Assembly: GCA_022562655.1 (NCBI GenBank)
Contig: JADFOU010000055.1
Span: 1 to 9,981 of the forward strand
Reading direction: 5' to 3'
Source: a candidate division TA06 bacterium
GTDB taxonomy: Bacteria > Hydrothermota > DG-26 > E44-bin18 > JADFOU01
DNA: 9,981 bases
Part shown: piece by piece, positions 1 through 5,837 of the stretch
How the letters are laid out: the number at the start of each line of letters is the position of its first letter
How positions within the stretch are numbered: the stretch's first letter is position 1
Position numbers and translations under genes: made by a program
The notes under the pieces: model-generated
Databases searched by the model: none
What the model was told of the DNA's origin: nothing
The model's input: only the letters and a program-made list of their open reading frames with translations

Positions 1-304
1 TCTGGAGGAGAGGTTCAGTCATCCTCTCGACAGAATCCTTTTCATATTTCTCCACATCCGCATCCAGATAGACAACGAGGTCGTTCTTTGCAACGACGAG
101 ACCATCCCGCATAGAAGCCCCTTTCCCGAGATGGGTGCTGGTGATGACACTGGCTCCTGCCTGTTTCGCCTCCTCCGCGGTTCGGTCCACCGACCGATCA
201 TCTACCACGATTACCTCGTCCACACCTTCGGATGACTTTGCAATCAGGATAACCTTCTCAATGGTCTTCTCCTCATTGAGGCAGGGGATGATGACAGAAA
301 TCAT
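1..304 (-). CDS. GT2-family glycosyltransferase, N-terminal fragment (cut by left window edge)
   Basis: The reading frame opens with ATG at 304 and runs without a stop to base 1, giving the first 101 residues. It begins MISVIIPCLNEEKTIEKV, the typical first beta strand and helix of a GT-A fold family 2 glycosyltransferase. The nucleotide-binding VVDDRSVDRT follows at residues 33-42 (the usual form is VDDGSxDxT). Then come HLGKGASMRDGL around 58-69 and the metal-binding DAD at 81-83. Family 2 enzymes transfer a sugar from a nucleotide sugar to lipids, polysaccharides or small acceptors; the acceptor cannot be told from this part. An in-frame TAA at 325-323 fixes ATG 304 as the only reasonable start, although no clear Shine-Dalgarno lies before it. 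It follows the methyltransferase gene by 43 bp on the same strand and may be its operon partner. Family call is firm, specificity unknown. Confidence 0.88.
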   Translation of the reverse strand, partial: MISVIIPCLNEEKTIEKVILIAKSSEGVDEVIVVDDRSVDRTAEEAKQAGASVITSTHLGKGASMRDGLVVAKNDLVVYLDADVEKYEKDSVERMTEPLLQ

Positions 305-347
305 AAGAAATCGGTTAGATGGTTAAAAAAACCAATCCTCTCTTGCA

Positions 348-1130
348 CTATTCTCCTCTATTCTTTCTGATGACAAGCATTGTATACTCATCGTCCCAAA
401 CGATTTGATTTGAATCTTTGAAATGACGAGCGATATTCTCCTCAAATTTCTTAAGCGATTCGTTAAATTCTTCTTCATCATATAAACTAAAAGTAGAATA
501 ATGATGATTCATGGCTTGTGCAATAAGCCATTCTAAATTGGCCATTCGCTTGAATTTGAAATATTCAATGGATTCGCTTTTTAGTATTGGTATTCCTATT
601 AAGATTTCTTTTAATTCATTTAGCTCTTTTAGGCGTGACTCCTTTTCATAGAATCTTGGGAAAAATCTTCCCCAGATATTTTCTTTGTTTTGACTTCGTA
701 AACGTGTGTAAATAAATAAGGTTCCACTACTTTTTAAAATCCGAGATGCTTCTTGAAGAAAACCAGATAGTTCGAAATGATGTACAGCGTTAAAAGTAAC
801 GACACAATCCAAGGAATTGTTGGATAGAGGTAGAAAATCTGCTTGTGCTTTTATTGTATTAAAGTTTTCTATTTTGTGTTCTTTAAGATTCTTCGTGAGC
901 TCCTTCAACATGTCGTCATTACTATCTATGCAAGTGAGAGAGAGCCTCTTTCCTAAATGGTTAAAGAGTTCAATATCATATCGTCCCACCCCACTCCCTA
1001 CGTCTGCTGCTTCAACCTCAGACAACCCTTCCAGTTTCTTTTTGATAAACAAAATGGGTTCTAAATCTGTCGTTCTGATATCTTTGTATTTTTGTGCGAT
1101 TCTCGAAAAATGGTGATGAATTCTATCCAT
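348..1130 (-). CDS. Class I SAM-dependent methyltransferase (260 aa), AT-rich
   Basis: This is a small soluble methyltransferase of the Rossmann-like type 11/25 group. Motif I, ADVGSGVGRYDIEL, is at residues 42-55. The acidic residue that holds the ribose hydroxyls is in CIDSND (D69). Motif II is LDCVVTFNAVHHF at 107-119 and motif III ILKSSGTLFIYTR at 131-143. The remaining roughly 115 residues are charged and helical and probably form the substrate-binding cap. The substrate is not evident. The start is supported by a purine-rich AAGAGAAG immediately before ATG 1130, which overlaps the TAA stop of the upstream 377-residue gene only 6 bp away, suggesting translational coupling. Base composition is clearly lower in G+C than the neighbours (two hand-counted 60-base lines gave 28% and 33%, against about 50-67% elsewhere), and the codons are AT-ending, so the gene may be a recent acquisition. 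The downstream glycosyltransferase hints at a role in modifying a glycan or lipid, but that is inference. Confidence 0.9.
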   Translation of the reverse strand: MDRIHHHFSRIAQKYKDIRTTDLEPILFIKKKLEGLSEVEAADVGSGVGRYDIELFNHLGKRLSLTCIDSNDDMLKELTKNLKEHKIENFNTIKAQADFLPLSNNSLDCVVTFNAVHHFELSGFLQEASRILKSSGTLFIYTRLRSQNKENIWGRFFPRFYEKESRLKELNELKEILIGIPILKSESIEYFKFKRMANLEWLIAQAMNHHYSTFSLYDEEEFNESLKKFEENIARHFKDSNQIVWDDEYTMLVIRKNRGE

Positions 1131-1136
1131 CTTCTC

Positions 1137-2270
1137 TTATCCTTCGATCATCTCAACATTGGCTCTGGGAAGGAGAACCCTTCTGGCATCGGAGAGTTCG
1201 ACTTCCAAGACCCGCACTTTCGACTCAGTCTCAATGGTCTGGAGTTCAGAAGGAAGGCCGGTCACCTTCCCCAATTGACCGAAAAATGGCTCCCGGATGA
1301 CCCGGATGGGGCTTCCCACAACGAGACCCAATCCCCCTTCTTTTCCCCCTTTCATAAAGGGGGAATGAGGCGGATTCGAATCGAGGGGGATGATGATCTC
1401 CGGACGCATCACCCCAGCCCGAATCTGGGTTGCTCCATTGATGGAAGCCCGTTCGCCGATATGTTCTTTTAAAAGAGAAAAGGTCTTATCCGCCATTCTC
1501 ATTCGACCAAAGCCTTCTGTGATGATCAGTGTGATGCCGAGGGTTTCGGAACCGGTAATGGCGACCCCCAGTTCATATCCCAGAAAGGCCTTCAGGTCCC
1601 CATCTTCGATTCCTCCCACAACGATGCCCTTTGCCCCCTTTTCAATCGCTTTTTTCACAGCGGGTGCCGTAACCAGCGCACCCCCTATGAGAACCTTGTC
1701 CCGACATTTCTCGTCAATCTCCTTTTCTGTTAGGATCTCATCCGGTTTATCGGATACGAAAAAGAGTTCCCCTTTAATCTCCCCTCCCACCCCAAAGATC
1801 CCCTGAATAAAAGTGGCAACGGTCTCAACCACCACCCCTTCCCGTTCAAAAACCTCCACCACCGATCCATCGATATAGGCATCAACCTGGACAGGCTGAG
1901 GAGGCTCCCTGAGGATCGCCTGGCCCGTGATGTTTGAAATGGATTCGAGAGTTCCGTCACAGGGGGAAGGGGCTTTCGATTTAAAAAACCCGAAAAATCC
2001 CTTTGACTGGGCAACCGTCTCACCCTTTCGGATCGTATCTCCCGGTTTTTTCAGAAGATACTCCCCTAAATCCTGGGGAGGACATCCCAAAATTCCAGCC
2101 ACATTGAGGATCTGAACATTTCCAGGGAGGTTCGTCTTCGCCACTACGGTATCACAGTTGACCTGTTCTCCAACTTTGGAGAGAACCTCTCCCTTGAGAG
2201 GGAGCCTCCGCTCCTTCCGCACAAGGAATTTTTCGGTTACTTTTAAGCCCGGTGTGTAGGCGTGTGCCAT
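1137..2270 (-). CDS. Conserved protein of unknown function, barrel-sandwich-like N-terminus and KOW-like C-terminus; probable partner of the GlmL-like protein (377 aa)
   Basis: I do not know a biochemical function for this protein. Residues 24-120 hold two half-motifs (LPLKGEVLSKVGEQV and KPGDTIRKGETVAQSKG, then CDGTLESISNITG) that look like the barrel-sandwich hybrid found in lipoyl/biotinyl domains and at the N-terminus of RnfC/NqrA. The middle (190-290) is an alpha/beta region with GAKGIVVGG and an AITGSETLGITLIITEGFG stretch. Residues 318-374 (GSPIRVIREPFFGQLGKV to LLPRANVEMIEG) look like a KOW/SH3-type barrel. From memory, proteins beginning MAHAYTPGLKVTE are found next to GlmL/MutL-family genes in several phyla; here the GlmL-like gene is directly upstream, 69 bp away. 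Residues 299-314 (NPPHSPFMKGGKEGG) come from a palindromic repeat inserted in frame between the last two domains. ATG 2270 has no visible Shine-Dalgarno, only an A/T-rich leader, but the MAHAYTPGLKVTE start matches the family as I recall it. Confidence 0.82.
   Translation of the reverse strand: MAHAYTPGLKVTEKFLVRKERRLPLKGEVLSKVGEQVNCDTVVAKTNLPGNVQILNVAGILGCPPQDLGEYLLKKPGDTIRKGETVAQSKGFFGFFKSKAPSPCDGTLESISNITGQAILREPPQPVQVDAYIDGSVVEVFEREGVVVETVATFIQGIFGVGGEIKGELFFVSDKPDEILTEKEIDEKCRDKVLIGGALVTAPAVKKAIEKGAKGIVVGGIEDGDLKAFLGYELGVAITGSETLGITLIITEGFGRMRMADKTFSLLKEHIGERASINGATQIRAGVMRPEIIIPLDSNPPHSPFMKGGKEGGLGLVVGSPIRVIREPFFGQLGKVTGLPSELQTIETESKVRVLEVELSDARRVLLPRANVEMIEG
1331..1372. repeat. Palindromic dispersed repeat (C5T3-cat-A3G5 hairpin) inserted in frame in a coding region
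   Basis: The core at 1343-1365 is a perfect inverted repeat with 10-bp arms (TTCCCCCTTT and its complement) around a 3-base loop CAT. A second C5 run lies at 1333-1337, and a GAGGCGGATTC tail follows at 1368-1378. On the minus strand it encodes NPPHSPFMKGGKEGG in the linker between the alpha/beta core and the KOW-like domain of the 377-residue protein. Peptides of the form PPxSPFxKGGxxG are familiar from many environmental genomes as the translated form of a dispersed palindrome. The low-complexity Pro/Gly/Lys content fits poorly with the hydrophobic domain sequence on either side. Confidence 0.8.
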
Positions 2271-2281
2271 TTTTTTTAATC

Positions 2282-2337
2282 AGTAGATAGTAGGTAGGGA
2301 GTAGGGATTCCCCCCACCTACTACTATGCTACCTACA
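2282..2337. repeat. TAGTAGGTAGG-type imperfect inverted repeat filling an intergenic gap
   Basis: Nearly the whole 69-bp gap between the GlmL-like gene and the 377-residue gene is built from the tetramer-like words GTAG and TAGG on the left half and their complements on the right. TAGTAGGT (2288-2295) pairs with ACCTACTA (2316-2323), and GTAGGTAG (2290-2297) pairs alternatively with CTACCTAC (2329-2336). The element could fold into two competing hairpins in the transcript. It lacks a following U-tract, so it is not a convincing terminator. It ends 12 bp before the ATG at 2270 and may have displaced the original leader of that gene, which now has no visible Shine-Dalgarno. Confidence 0.7.
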
Positions 2338-2339
2338 AC

Positions 2340-4184
2340 TTACTTGAAGTCTGGGTATATCCCCAGAGCCTCAATCCAATTTTTCAGTTTTTGAATCCGT
2401 TCAGACTTTTCCTGTGGCAATGCCAGAGGACGTCCCCGACCATCTAAGATGATCCCAACGACACCCCCCTCCACTTCCCTCTCCACTCTTTTCCCCTTCC
2501 CTTCCCCCACATCAAATCCCTTTGCGGGTTCAATTGTCACCGTTGCCTTCTCCTCAATACCCAAGGGGATTACTGCTATCTCGCCAAAAGCGACTTCCTT
2601 CTCAAATCCGGATTGCGGAGTGCGGGGTGCGGAATTCCGAAATCCGAAATCCGAAATCCGAATTTTAAAACACGGACCTCTCTCCTTCCCCACCCCCACC
2701 GGAGCAATACAGGTGCCGAGGTGAATGAGGCAGTCCTTGTTGAAGACCTCTGTTGCGGCTTTTTCATGGACGGTGGAGAGAACTCCCAATTGAGGCATCA
2801 TGAATATGGAATCCACAGCGAGACGAGTTACCCCTTCAGGGAGAAAACCATCCATGAGCATCAGAGCCGCCTGTACCCTTCTGGGAGCATGGGAGAGGAT
2901 TCCGCCCGACCCCACCAGGAGATCGAGACCCATCAGATCCACAAGGCTGGCTCCCGTCGCCTCCTGGGCGAAGGCATCAGAGATGGTCCGTTCCTGCTGA
3001 ATCCCTTTGAGCCCCACAGCCATGGACCTGTGTTGTTCAAAGGCCAAGCGGAGGGCCTCTCGAGCAATTGCCTGTTCAAAGGCAAGTTCTTTCAAGGTCT
3101 GCGGAACGGTGGTGGGGCGGATCATCTTGTTCCGGATTCGATTTCTGAGGTCTCCCTCCTCCACCTCAAAGGGGATCCAGCGAATAATATTTTCGATTCC
3201 TGCCTCTGCCAGGACATTGGAGATGGAGTAGCTCATTCCCAGATTGGCACTCACCGTCCGGTTGAAGACCTCTTGAAAGACGGAAAAGATATCCGTCGTG
3301 GCACCCCCAATATCCACACCGATTACCTGAATCCCTTCCTGTTTGGCGATGGTCTCAATTAATAGACCTACAGCCCCTGGGGTGGGCATGATGGGAACAT
3401 CGGTCCACCCCATCAACTTCTTATATCCCGGAGCATGAGCCATTACATGCTCCATAAAGAGGTCGTGGATCTTGAGGCGAGCGGGACCGAGATTCTCCCG
3501 TTCAAGGACAGGTCGGAGGTTCTCCACGATGGAGAGGCTCGTCTTCTCATCGAGGGTCTTCTCCACAATCTCCCGGGCATCCTTATTTCCAGCAAAGATC
3601 ACAGGAAGGTCAAATCCGGTTCCAAAACGGGGTTGGGGGTCAGCGGCACCGATTAGTTCCGCAAGTTCTGCAACATGGGAAATGGTTCCCCCATCTATCC
3701 CTCCCGAGAGGAGGATCATATCGGGTCGAAGTTTCCGAATCCTCTCCACCCTCTGGTGAGGAAGTCTTCCGTCGTTGGAGGCAATAGAATCCATCACAAT
3801 GGCACCCGCCCCCAAGGCGGCACGGGCAGCACTCTCAGCGGTCATGGTCATCACCACCCCCGCCACCATCATCTGAAGCCCCCCACCGGCAGAGGAGGTA
3901 GAGAGATAGAGGTCCACCCCTTCGTCAACCGAGGACGATTGACCTACCTTATTGGAATGTTTAATGATCTTCTCGCCATCTAATAACTTCCGACCCGACA
4001 GTTCCTCCACCTCCCGGATGGCATTGAGGACACCACGGGTCACATCTTCAAAGGGTGACTCCACGGTTGTTGGGGCTTCGCCCCTGACGATGAGGCGATA
4101 CTCCTCTCCCCGTTTCTCAATCAAGATCGCCTTGGTCGTGGTAGACCCACAATCCGTGGCGAGTATGGTGTTGATTTCTTGCAT
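2340..4184 (-). CDS. GlmL/MutL-family ASKHA protein ("glutamate mutase L" family), 614 aa
   Basis: This is a member of the family named after GlmL (MutL), encoded between the two subunits of B12-dependent glutamate mutase in clostridia. It is unrelated to the mismatch-repair MutL. It has the acetate/sugar kinase-Hsc70-actin fold: phosphate-1 loop LATDCGSTTTKAILI at residues 8-22, MILLSGGIDGGT around 156-167, phosphate-2 loop VIGVDIGGATTDIFS at 287-301, and a late adenosine-type loop GLDLLVGSGGI near 419-429. The family is thought to act as an ATP-dependent chaperone or reactivase for partner enzymes, but this is not well established. No glutamate mutase subunit is in the window; instead the partner seems to be the 377-residue gene downstream. 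ATG 4184 is preferred: GGTAAG lies about 8 bases upstream, whereas a TTG at 4190 would sit 2 bases from it. Residues about 507-526 come from an in-frame heptamer repeat. The call is strong at family level. Confidence 0.9.
   Translation of the reverse strand: MQEINTILATDCGSTTTKAILIEKRGEEYRLIVRGEAPTTVESPFEDVTRGVLNAIREVEELSGRKLLDGEKIIKHSNKVGQSSSVDEGVDLYLSTSSAGGGLQMMVAGVVMTMTAESAARAALGAGAIVMDSIASNDGRLPHQRVERIRKLRPDMILLSGGIDGGTISHVAELAELIGAADPQPRFGTGFDLPVIFAGNKDAREIVEKTLDEKTSLSIVENLRPVLERENLGPARLKIHDLFMEHVMAHAPGYKKLMGWTDVPIMPTPGAVGLLIETIAKQEGIQVIGVDIGGATTDIFSVFQEVFNRTVSANLGMSYSISNVLAEAGIENIIRWIPFEVEEGDLRNRIRNKMIRPTTVPQTLKELAFEQAIAREALRLAFEQHRSMAVGLKGIQQERTISDAFAQEATGASLVDLMGLDLLVGSGGILSHAPRRVQAALMLMDGFLPEGVTRLAVDSIFMMPQLGVLSTVHEKAATEVFNKDCLIHLGTCIAPVGVGKERGPCFKIRISDFGFRNSAPRTPQSGFEKEVAFGEIAVIPLGIEEKATVTIEPAKGFDVGEGKGKRVEREVEGGVVGIILDGRGRPLALPQEKSERIQKLKNWIEALGIYPDFK
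2614..2661. repeat. Composite heptamer tandem repeat inside the GlmL-like gene
   Basis: Three 7-base units TGCGGRR (2614-2634, last base shared) are followed directly by four units of AWTCCGA (2634-2661), the last three identical (AATCCGA). Because 7 is not a multiple of 3, each unit is read in a different phase. Even so, the array contains no stop on the coding strand, where it is translated as the stretch RISDFGFRNSAPRTPQ. That peptide sits between GTCIAPVGVGKERGPC and the EKEVAFGEIAVIPLG strand, in what looks like a surface loop. An AATCCGGATT palindrome adjoins its left edge (2604-2613). The same peptide flavour (SDFGFRISDFG) is known from spurious or repeat-derived protein segments in other environmental genomes. 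Confidence 0.8.
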
Positions 4185-4195
4185 TTTCAAATCTT

Positions 4196-4225
4196 ACCGC
4201 AGAGACGCAGAGTTCGCAGAGAAAA
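4196..4225 (+). repeat. Dispersed repeat copy A (ACCGCAGAGACGCAGAG type)
   Basis: This 30-base copy begins ACCGCAGAGACGCAGAG. It matches copy D at 4337-4366 in 22 of 30 positions by eye, in the same orientation. It starts 11 bp before the GlmL-like start codon (minus strand), so it overlaps the leader and possibly the Shine-Dalgarno of that gene. Translated on the plus strand it gives RRDAEFAE, a peptide seen in many wrongly predicted small proteins of environmental genomes. Confidence 0.75.
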
Positions 4226-4237
4226 TAATATTCTTTT

Positions 4238-4313
4238 CACCACAAAGACACAAAGAACACAAAGTATATTATACATTATTCAAACTCTCAATATACTTAG
4301 TGTCTTAGTGGTT
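4238..4313. repeat. Inverted-repeat element B/C (ACCACAAAGACACAAAG ... complement)
   Basis: The left arm ACCACAAAGACACAAAG (4239-4255, continuing GAACACAAAG to about 4264) pairs with the right arm CTTAGTGTCTTAGTGGT (4296-4312) at 15 of 17 positions. The AT-rich centre at 4265-4295 is about 30 bp long. The whole unit looks like a miniature element with terminal inverted repeats and no coding capacity. The left arm is also an alignable relative of copy A: over 26 bases they differ at 8 sites, six of which are G in A and A in B. Confidence 0.75.
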
Positions 4314-4336
4314 AAAATTAGCCGTTTCTTTTTCTC

Positions 4337-4366
4337 ACCGCAGAGGCGCTAAGAACGCTGAGAAGG
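4337..4366 (+). repeat. Dispersed repeat copy D (ACCGCAGAGGCGCTAAG type)
   Basis: This is the second copy of the A-type repeat, in the same orientation, beginning ACCGCAGAGGCGCTAAG. Together with A it brackets the B/C inverted-repeat element. The remaining sequence to the M16 stop at 4416 is T-rich (4367-4405) but has no hairpin directly before a U-tract on the minus strand, so no terminator is called in this 231-bp gap. Confidence 0.72.
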
Positions 4367-4415
4367 ATCTTTTATTTTTCATTTGGATTTTTTCATTTTT
4401 CCTTGTCTTTAAACC

Positions 4416-5822
4416 TCACTCCTCTATCATCTCTGGAGTAATTCCTTCAACATCTAATTTCAGATCCTCCTTCTTCGTGGCAATGGCGATGACGAGGTTG
4501 TCGGGGTCTAAGTATTTCTTCGCTACCTCCCGGATTCGCTCCCGGGTCAACCCCTTGATCTCCTCAATCTCTTTGACCCAGTATTGATCGGGGAGTCCGT
4601 AATACTCTCCATTCAGAACGAGCACTGCAACCTGAGCGTAGGTCTCACCCCGCCTTGCCAGACTCCCCTCATAAAACTTCTTGACATCCTCCAGTTCCTT
4701 CTCACTAACCAGTTCCGACCGGATCTCACGAATCATCTCCAGCATCTTGTTCAGGACTTGTGAAGTCGACTCTAATTTGGTCTGGAACCCCGCTCTAAAG
4801 GTCCCCTCCAAAAGACTTCCCCCGGTGAAATTGGAATAAACAGAATAAGCAAGCCCTGCTTGAGACCGTATCTCTCTAAAAAACCGGGAGGCAAAGGCTC
4901 CACCCCCGAGAATATAGTTCATCGCGCGGCAGGCGGAATAGTCCGGATCATTCCGTTTGAGTCCGATATGACCGCACAGAAGGTAAGATTGACTGATGTC
5001 CATATCCACAATCTTCACTCGCTTCCCCTGTATGGGTCTCACCTCAGGGAACCCGAGGAGAGAGGGTCTGCCAAAGACGGATCGCTCCCATTTCCCGAAA
5101 TAGTTCTCGGCGTAATTCACGATCTCGTCGAGGCTCAGATCTCCGACGATCACCAGAATTGCGTTATTGGGAAGGTAGAAGTTCTGGTAGAAGGTGACAA
5201 TATCCTTTCGGGTAATCTTCGGGACAGTCTCTGCATACCCATCCAAAGGTCTGTGGAGGGGATGCCCTTCATAGACCAACTCCTGGAAGGTCTCAGAGAC
5301 AATCCGGTTAGGTAGTTCCCTCTTCCTGAGAATTGCAGAGAGTACTTTCTTCCTCTCCCGCTCGATCTCCTCTTCTTTAAAGGTAGGGTTCATCACGATT
5401 TCGGAGACGAGATCCAACCCCTTCTCCAAATCCCTCTTGAGGACGGTGATAAACCTCCGTGTAGTCCAAGAGTCACTGCTGACGGAAGCCCTTGCCCCCA
5501 TAAAGTCGATCTGCTCTGCAATCTCCAAGGCAGTTCGGGTCTTCGTCCCCTTGTCCAGAAGACTTGCCGTTAGGTTTGCCAGACCCGCTTTTTCTTCAGG
5601 GTCATTAATAGATCCTGCCTTCACCAATATCTCGATATGAACCATGGGGAGTTTATGTTTCTCCACGGCGAGAACAACAAGACCATTAGGGAGTTCGACC
5701 CGCCGTCTCACAAACCCCTTTTGTAGGGGTTCAAAATTTTGAACCCCTACATCCCCTTGAGCTGTAGAAAACAGGGGAACTGCAACACTGAAGAACAGTA
5801 AAACAAGCCATCTCTTCTTCAT
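4416..5822 (-). CDS. M16B peptidase-like exported protein, inactive partner subunit (468 aa)
   Basis: The protein has the two-domain architecture of M16B peptidases. Residues 1-22 are a signal peptide (MKKRWLVLLFFSVAVPLFSTA, cleavage near A21/Q22), so it works outside the inner membrane. The N-domain starts around 39 (RRRVELPNGLVVL). Where active members have HxxEH, this one has GLANLTASLLDKG (80-92), so the zinc site is lost. The C-domain keeps the substrate-holding pair R319/Y326 in REIRSQAGLAYSVYSNF. This split between one catalytic and one R/Y-bearing subunit is established for bacterial M16B heterodimers and mitochondrial processing peptidase. The catalytic gene lies 15 bp upstream, supporting a heterodimer. 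ATG 5822 is preferred over an upstream TTG at 5834 because GGAG at 5832-5829 lies 6 bases from it and it starts the signal peptide directly. Residues 25-34 are encoded by a perfect palindrome. Confidence 0.92.
   Translation of the reverse strand: MKKRWLVLLFFSVAVPLFSTAQGDVGVQNFEPLQKGFVRRRVELPNGLVVLAVEKHKLPMVHIEILVKAGSINDPEEKAGLANLTASLLDKGTKTRTALEIAEQIDFMGARASVSSDSWTTRRFITVLKRDLEKGLDLVSEIVMNPTFKEEEIERERKKVLSAILRKRELPNRIVSETFQELVYEGHPLHRPLDGYAETVPKITRKDIVTFYQNFYLPNNAILVIVGDLSLDEIVNYAENYFGKWERSVFGRPSLLGFPEVRPIQGKRVKIVDMDISQSYLLCGHIGLKRNDPDYSACRAMNYILGGGAFASRFFREIRSQAGLAYSVYSNFTGGSLLEGTFRAGFQTKLESTSQVLNKMLEMIREIRSELVSEKELEDVKKFYEGSLARRGETYAQVAVLVLNGEYYGLPDQYWVKEIEEIKGLTRERIREVAKKYLDPDNLVIAIATKKEDLKLDVEGITPEMIEE
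5722..5751. repeat. Perfect 30-bp palindrome inside the M16 gene
   Basis: Fifteen bases TGTAGGGGTTCAAAA are followed directly by their exact reverse complement with no loop. A neighbouring AACCCC at 5713-5718 can also pair with the GGGGTT of the left arm. The palindrome encodes VGVQNFEPLQ, placed between the signal peptide and the first strand of the N-domain. Being symmetric, it would encode the same peptide in either orientation in this frame. It looks like a dispersed palindromic element that landed in a tolerant spot of an exported protein. Confidence 0.85.
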
Positions 5823-5828
5823 CTTTTT

Positions 5829-5832
5829 CTCC
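5829..5832 (-). promoter_or_regulatory. Shine-Dalgarno GGAG that decides the start of the inactive M16 subunit
   Basis: GGAG followed by six bases (AAAAAG) precedes ATG 5822. The site lies in the 15-bp gap after the TAG stop of the catalytic subunit and would favour coupled translation of the two peptidase genes. It overlaps the alternative TTG start at 5834, which therefore is unlikely to be used. Confidence 0.7.
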
Positions 5833-5837
5833 AAGGA

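Noticed and set aside
2613..3362. 249-codon plus-strand open frame opposite the GlmL-like gene
   Set aside because: It is antisense to a gene with clear ASKHA motifs, its translation shows no recognisable domain, and part of it reads through the heptamer repeat. It is best explained as a codon-bias shadow.
3952..4308. 118-codon plus-strand frame ending in RRDAEFAE...SPQRHKEHK peptides
   Set aside because: Its first part is antisense to the GlmL-like gene and its end is a translation of the dispersed repeats. This is a known pattern of spurious protein predictions.
4196..4366. Possible CRISPR array or operator cluster in the repeat-rich gap
   Set aside because: The repeats differ in sequence and orientation, spacers are irregular, and no cas gene is near. 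They look like dispersed elements instead.
4860..5315. 151-codon plus-strand open frame opposite the inactive M16 gene
   Set aside because: It is antisense to a well-supported peptidase gene, has no ribosome-binding site or family resemblance, and its length is ordinary for an antisense shadow.
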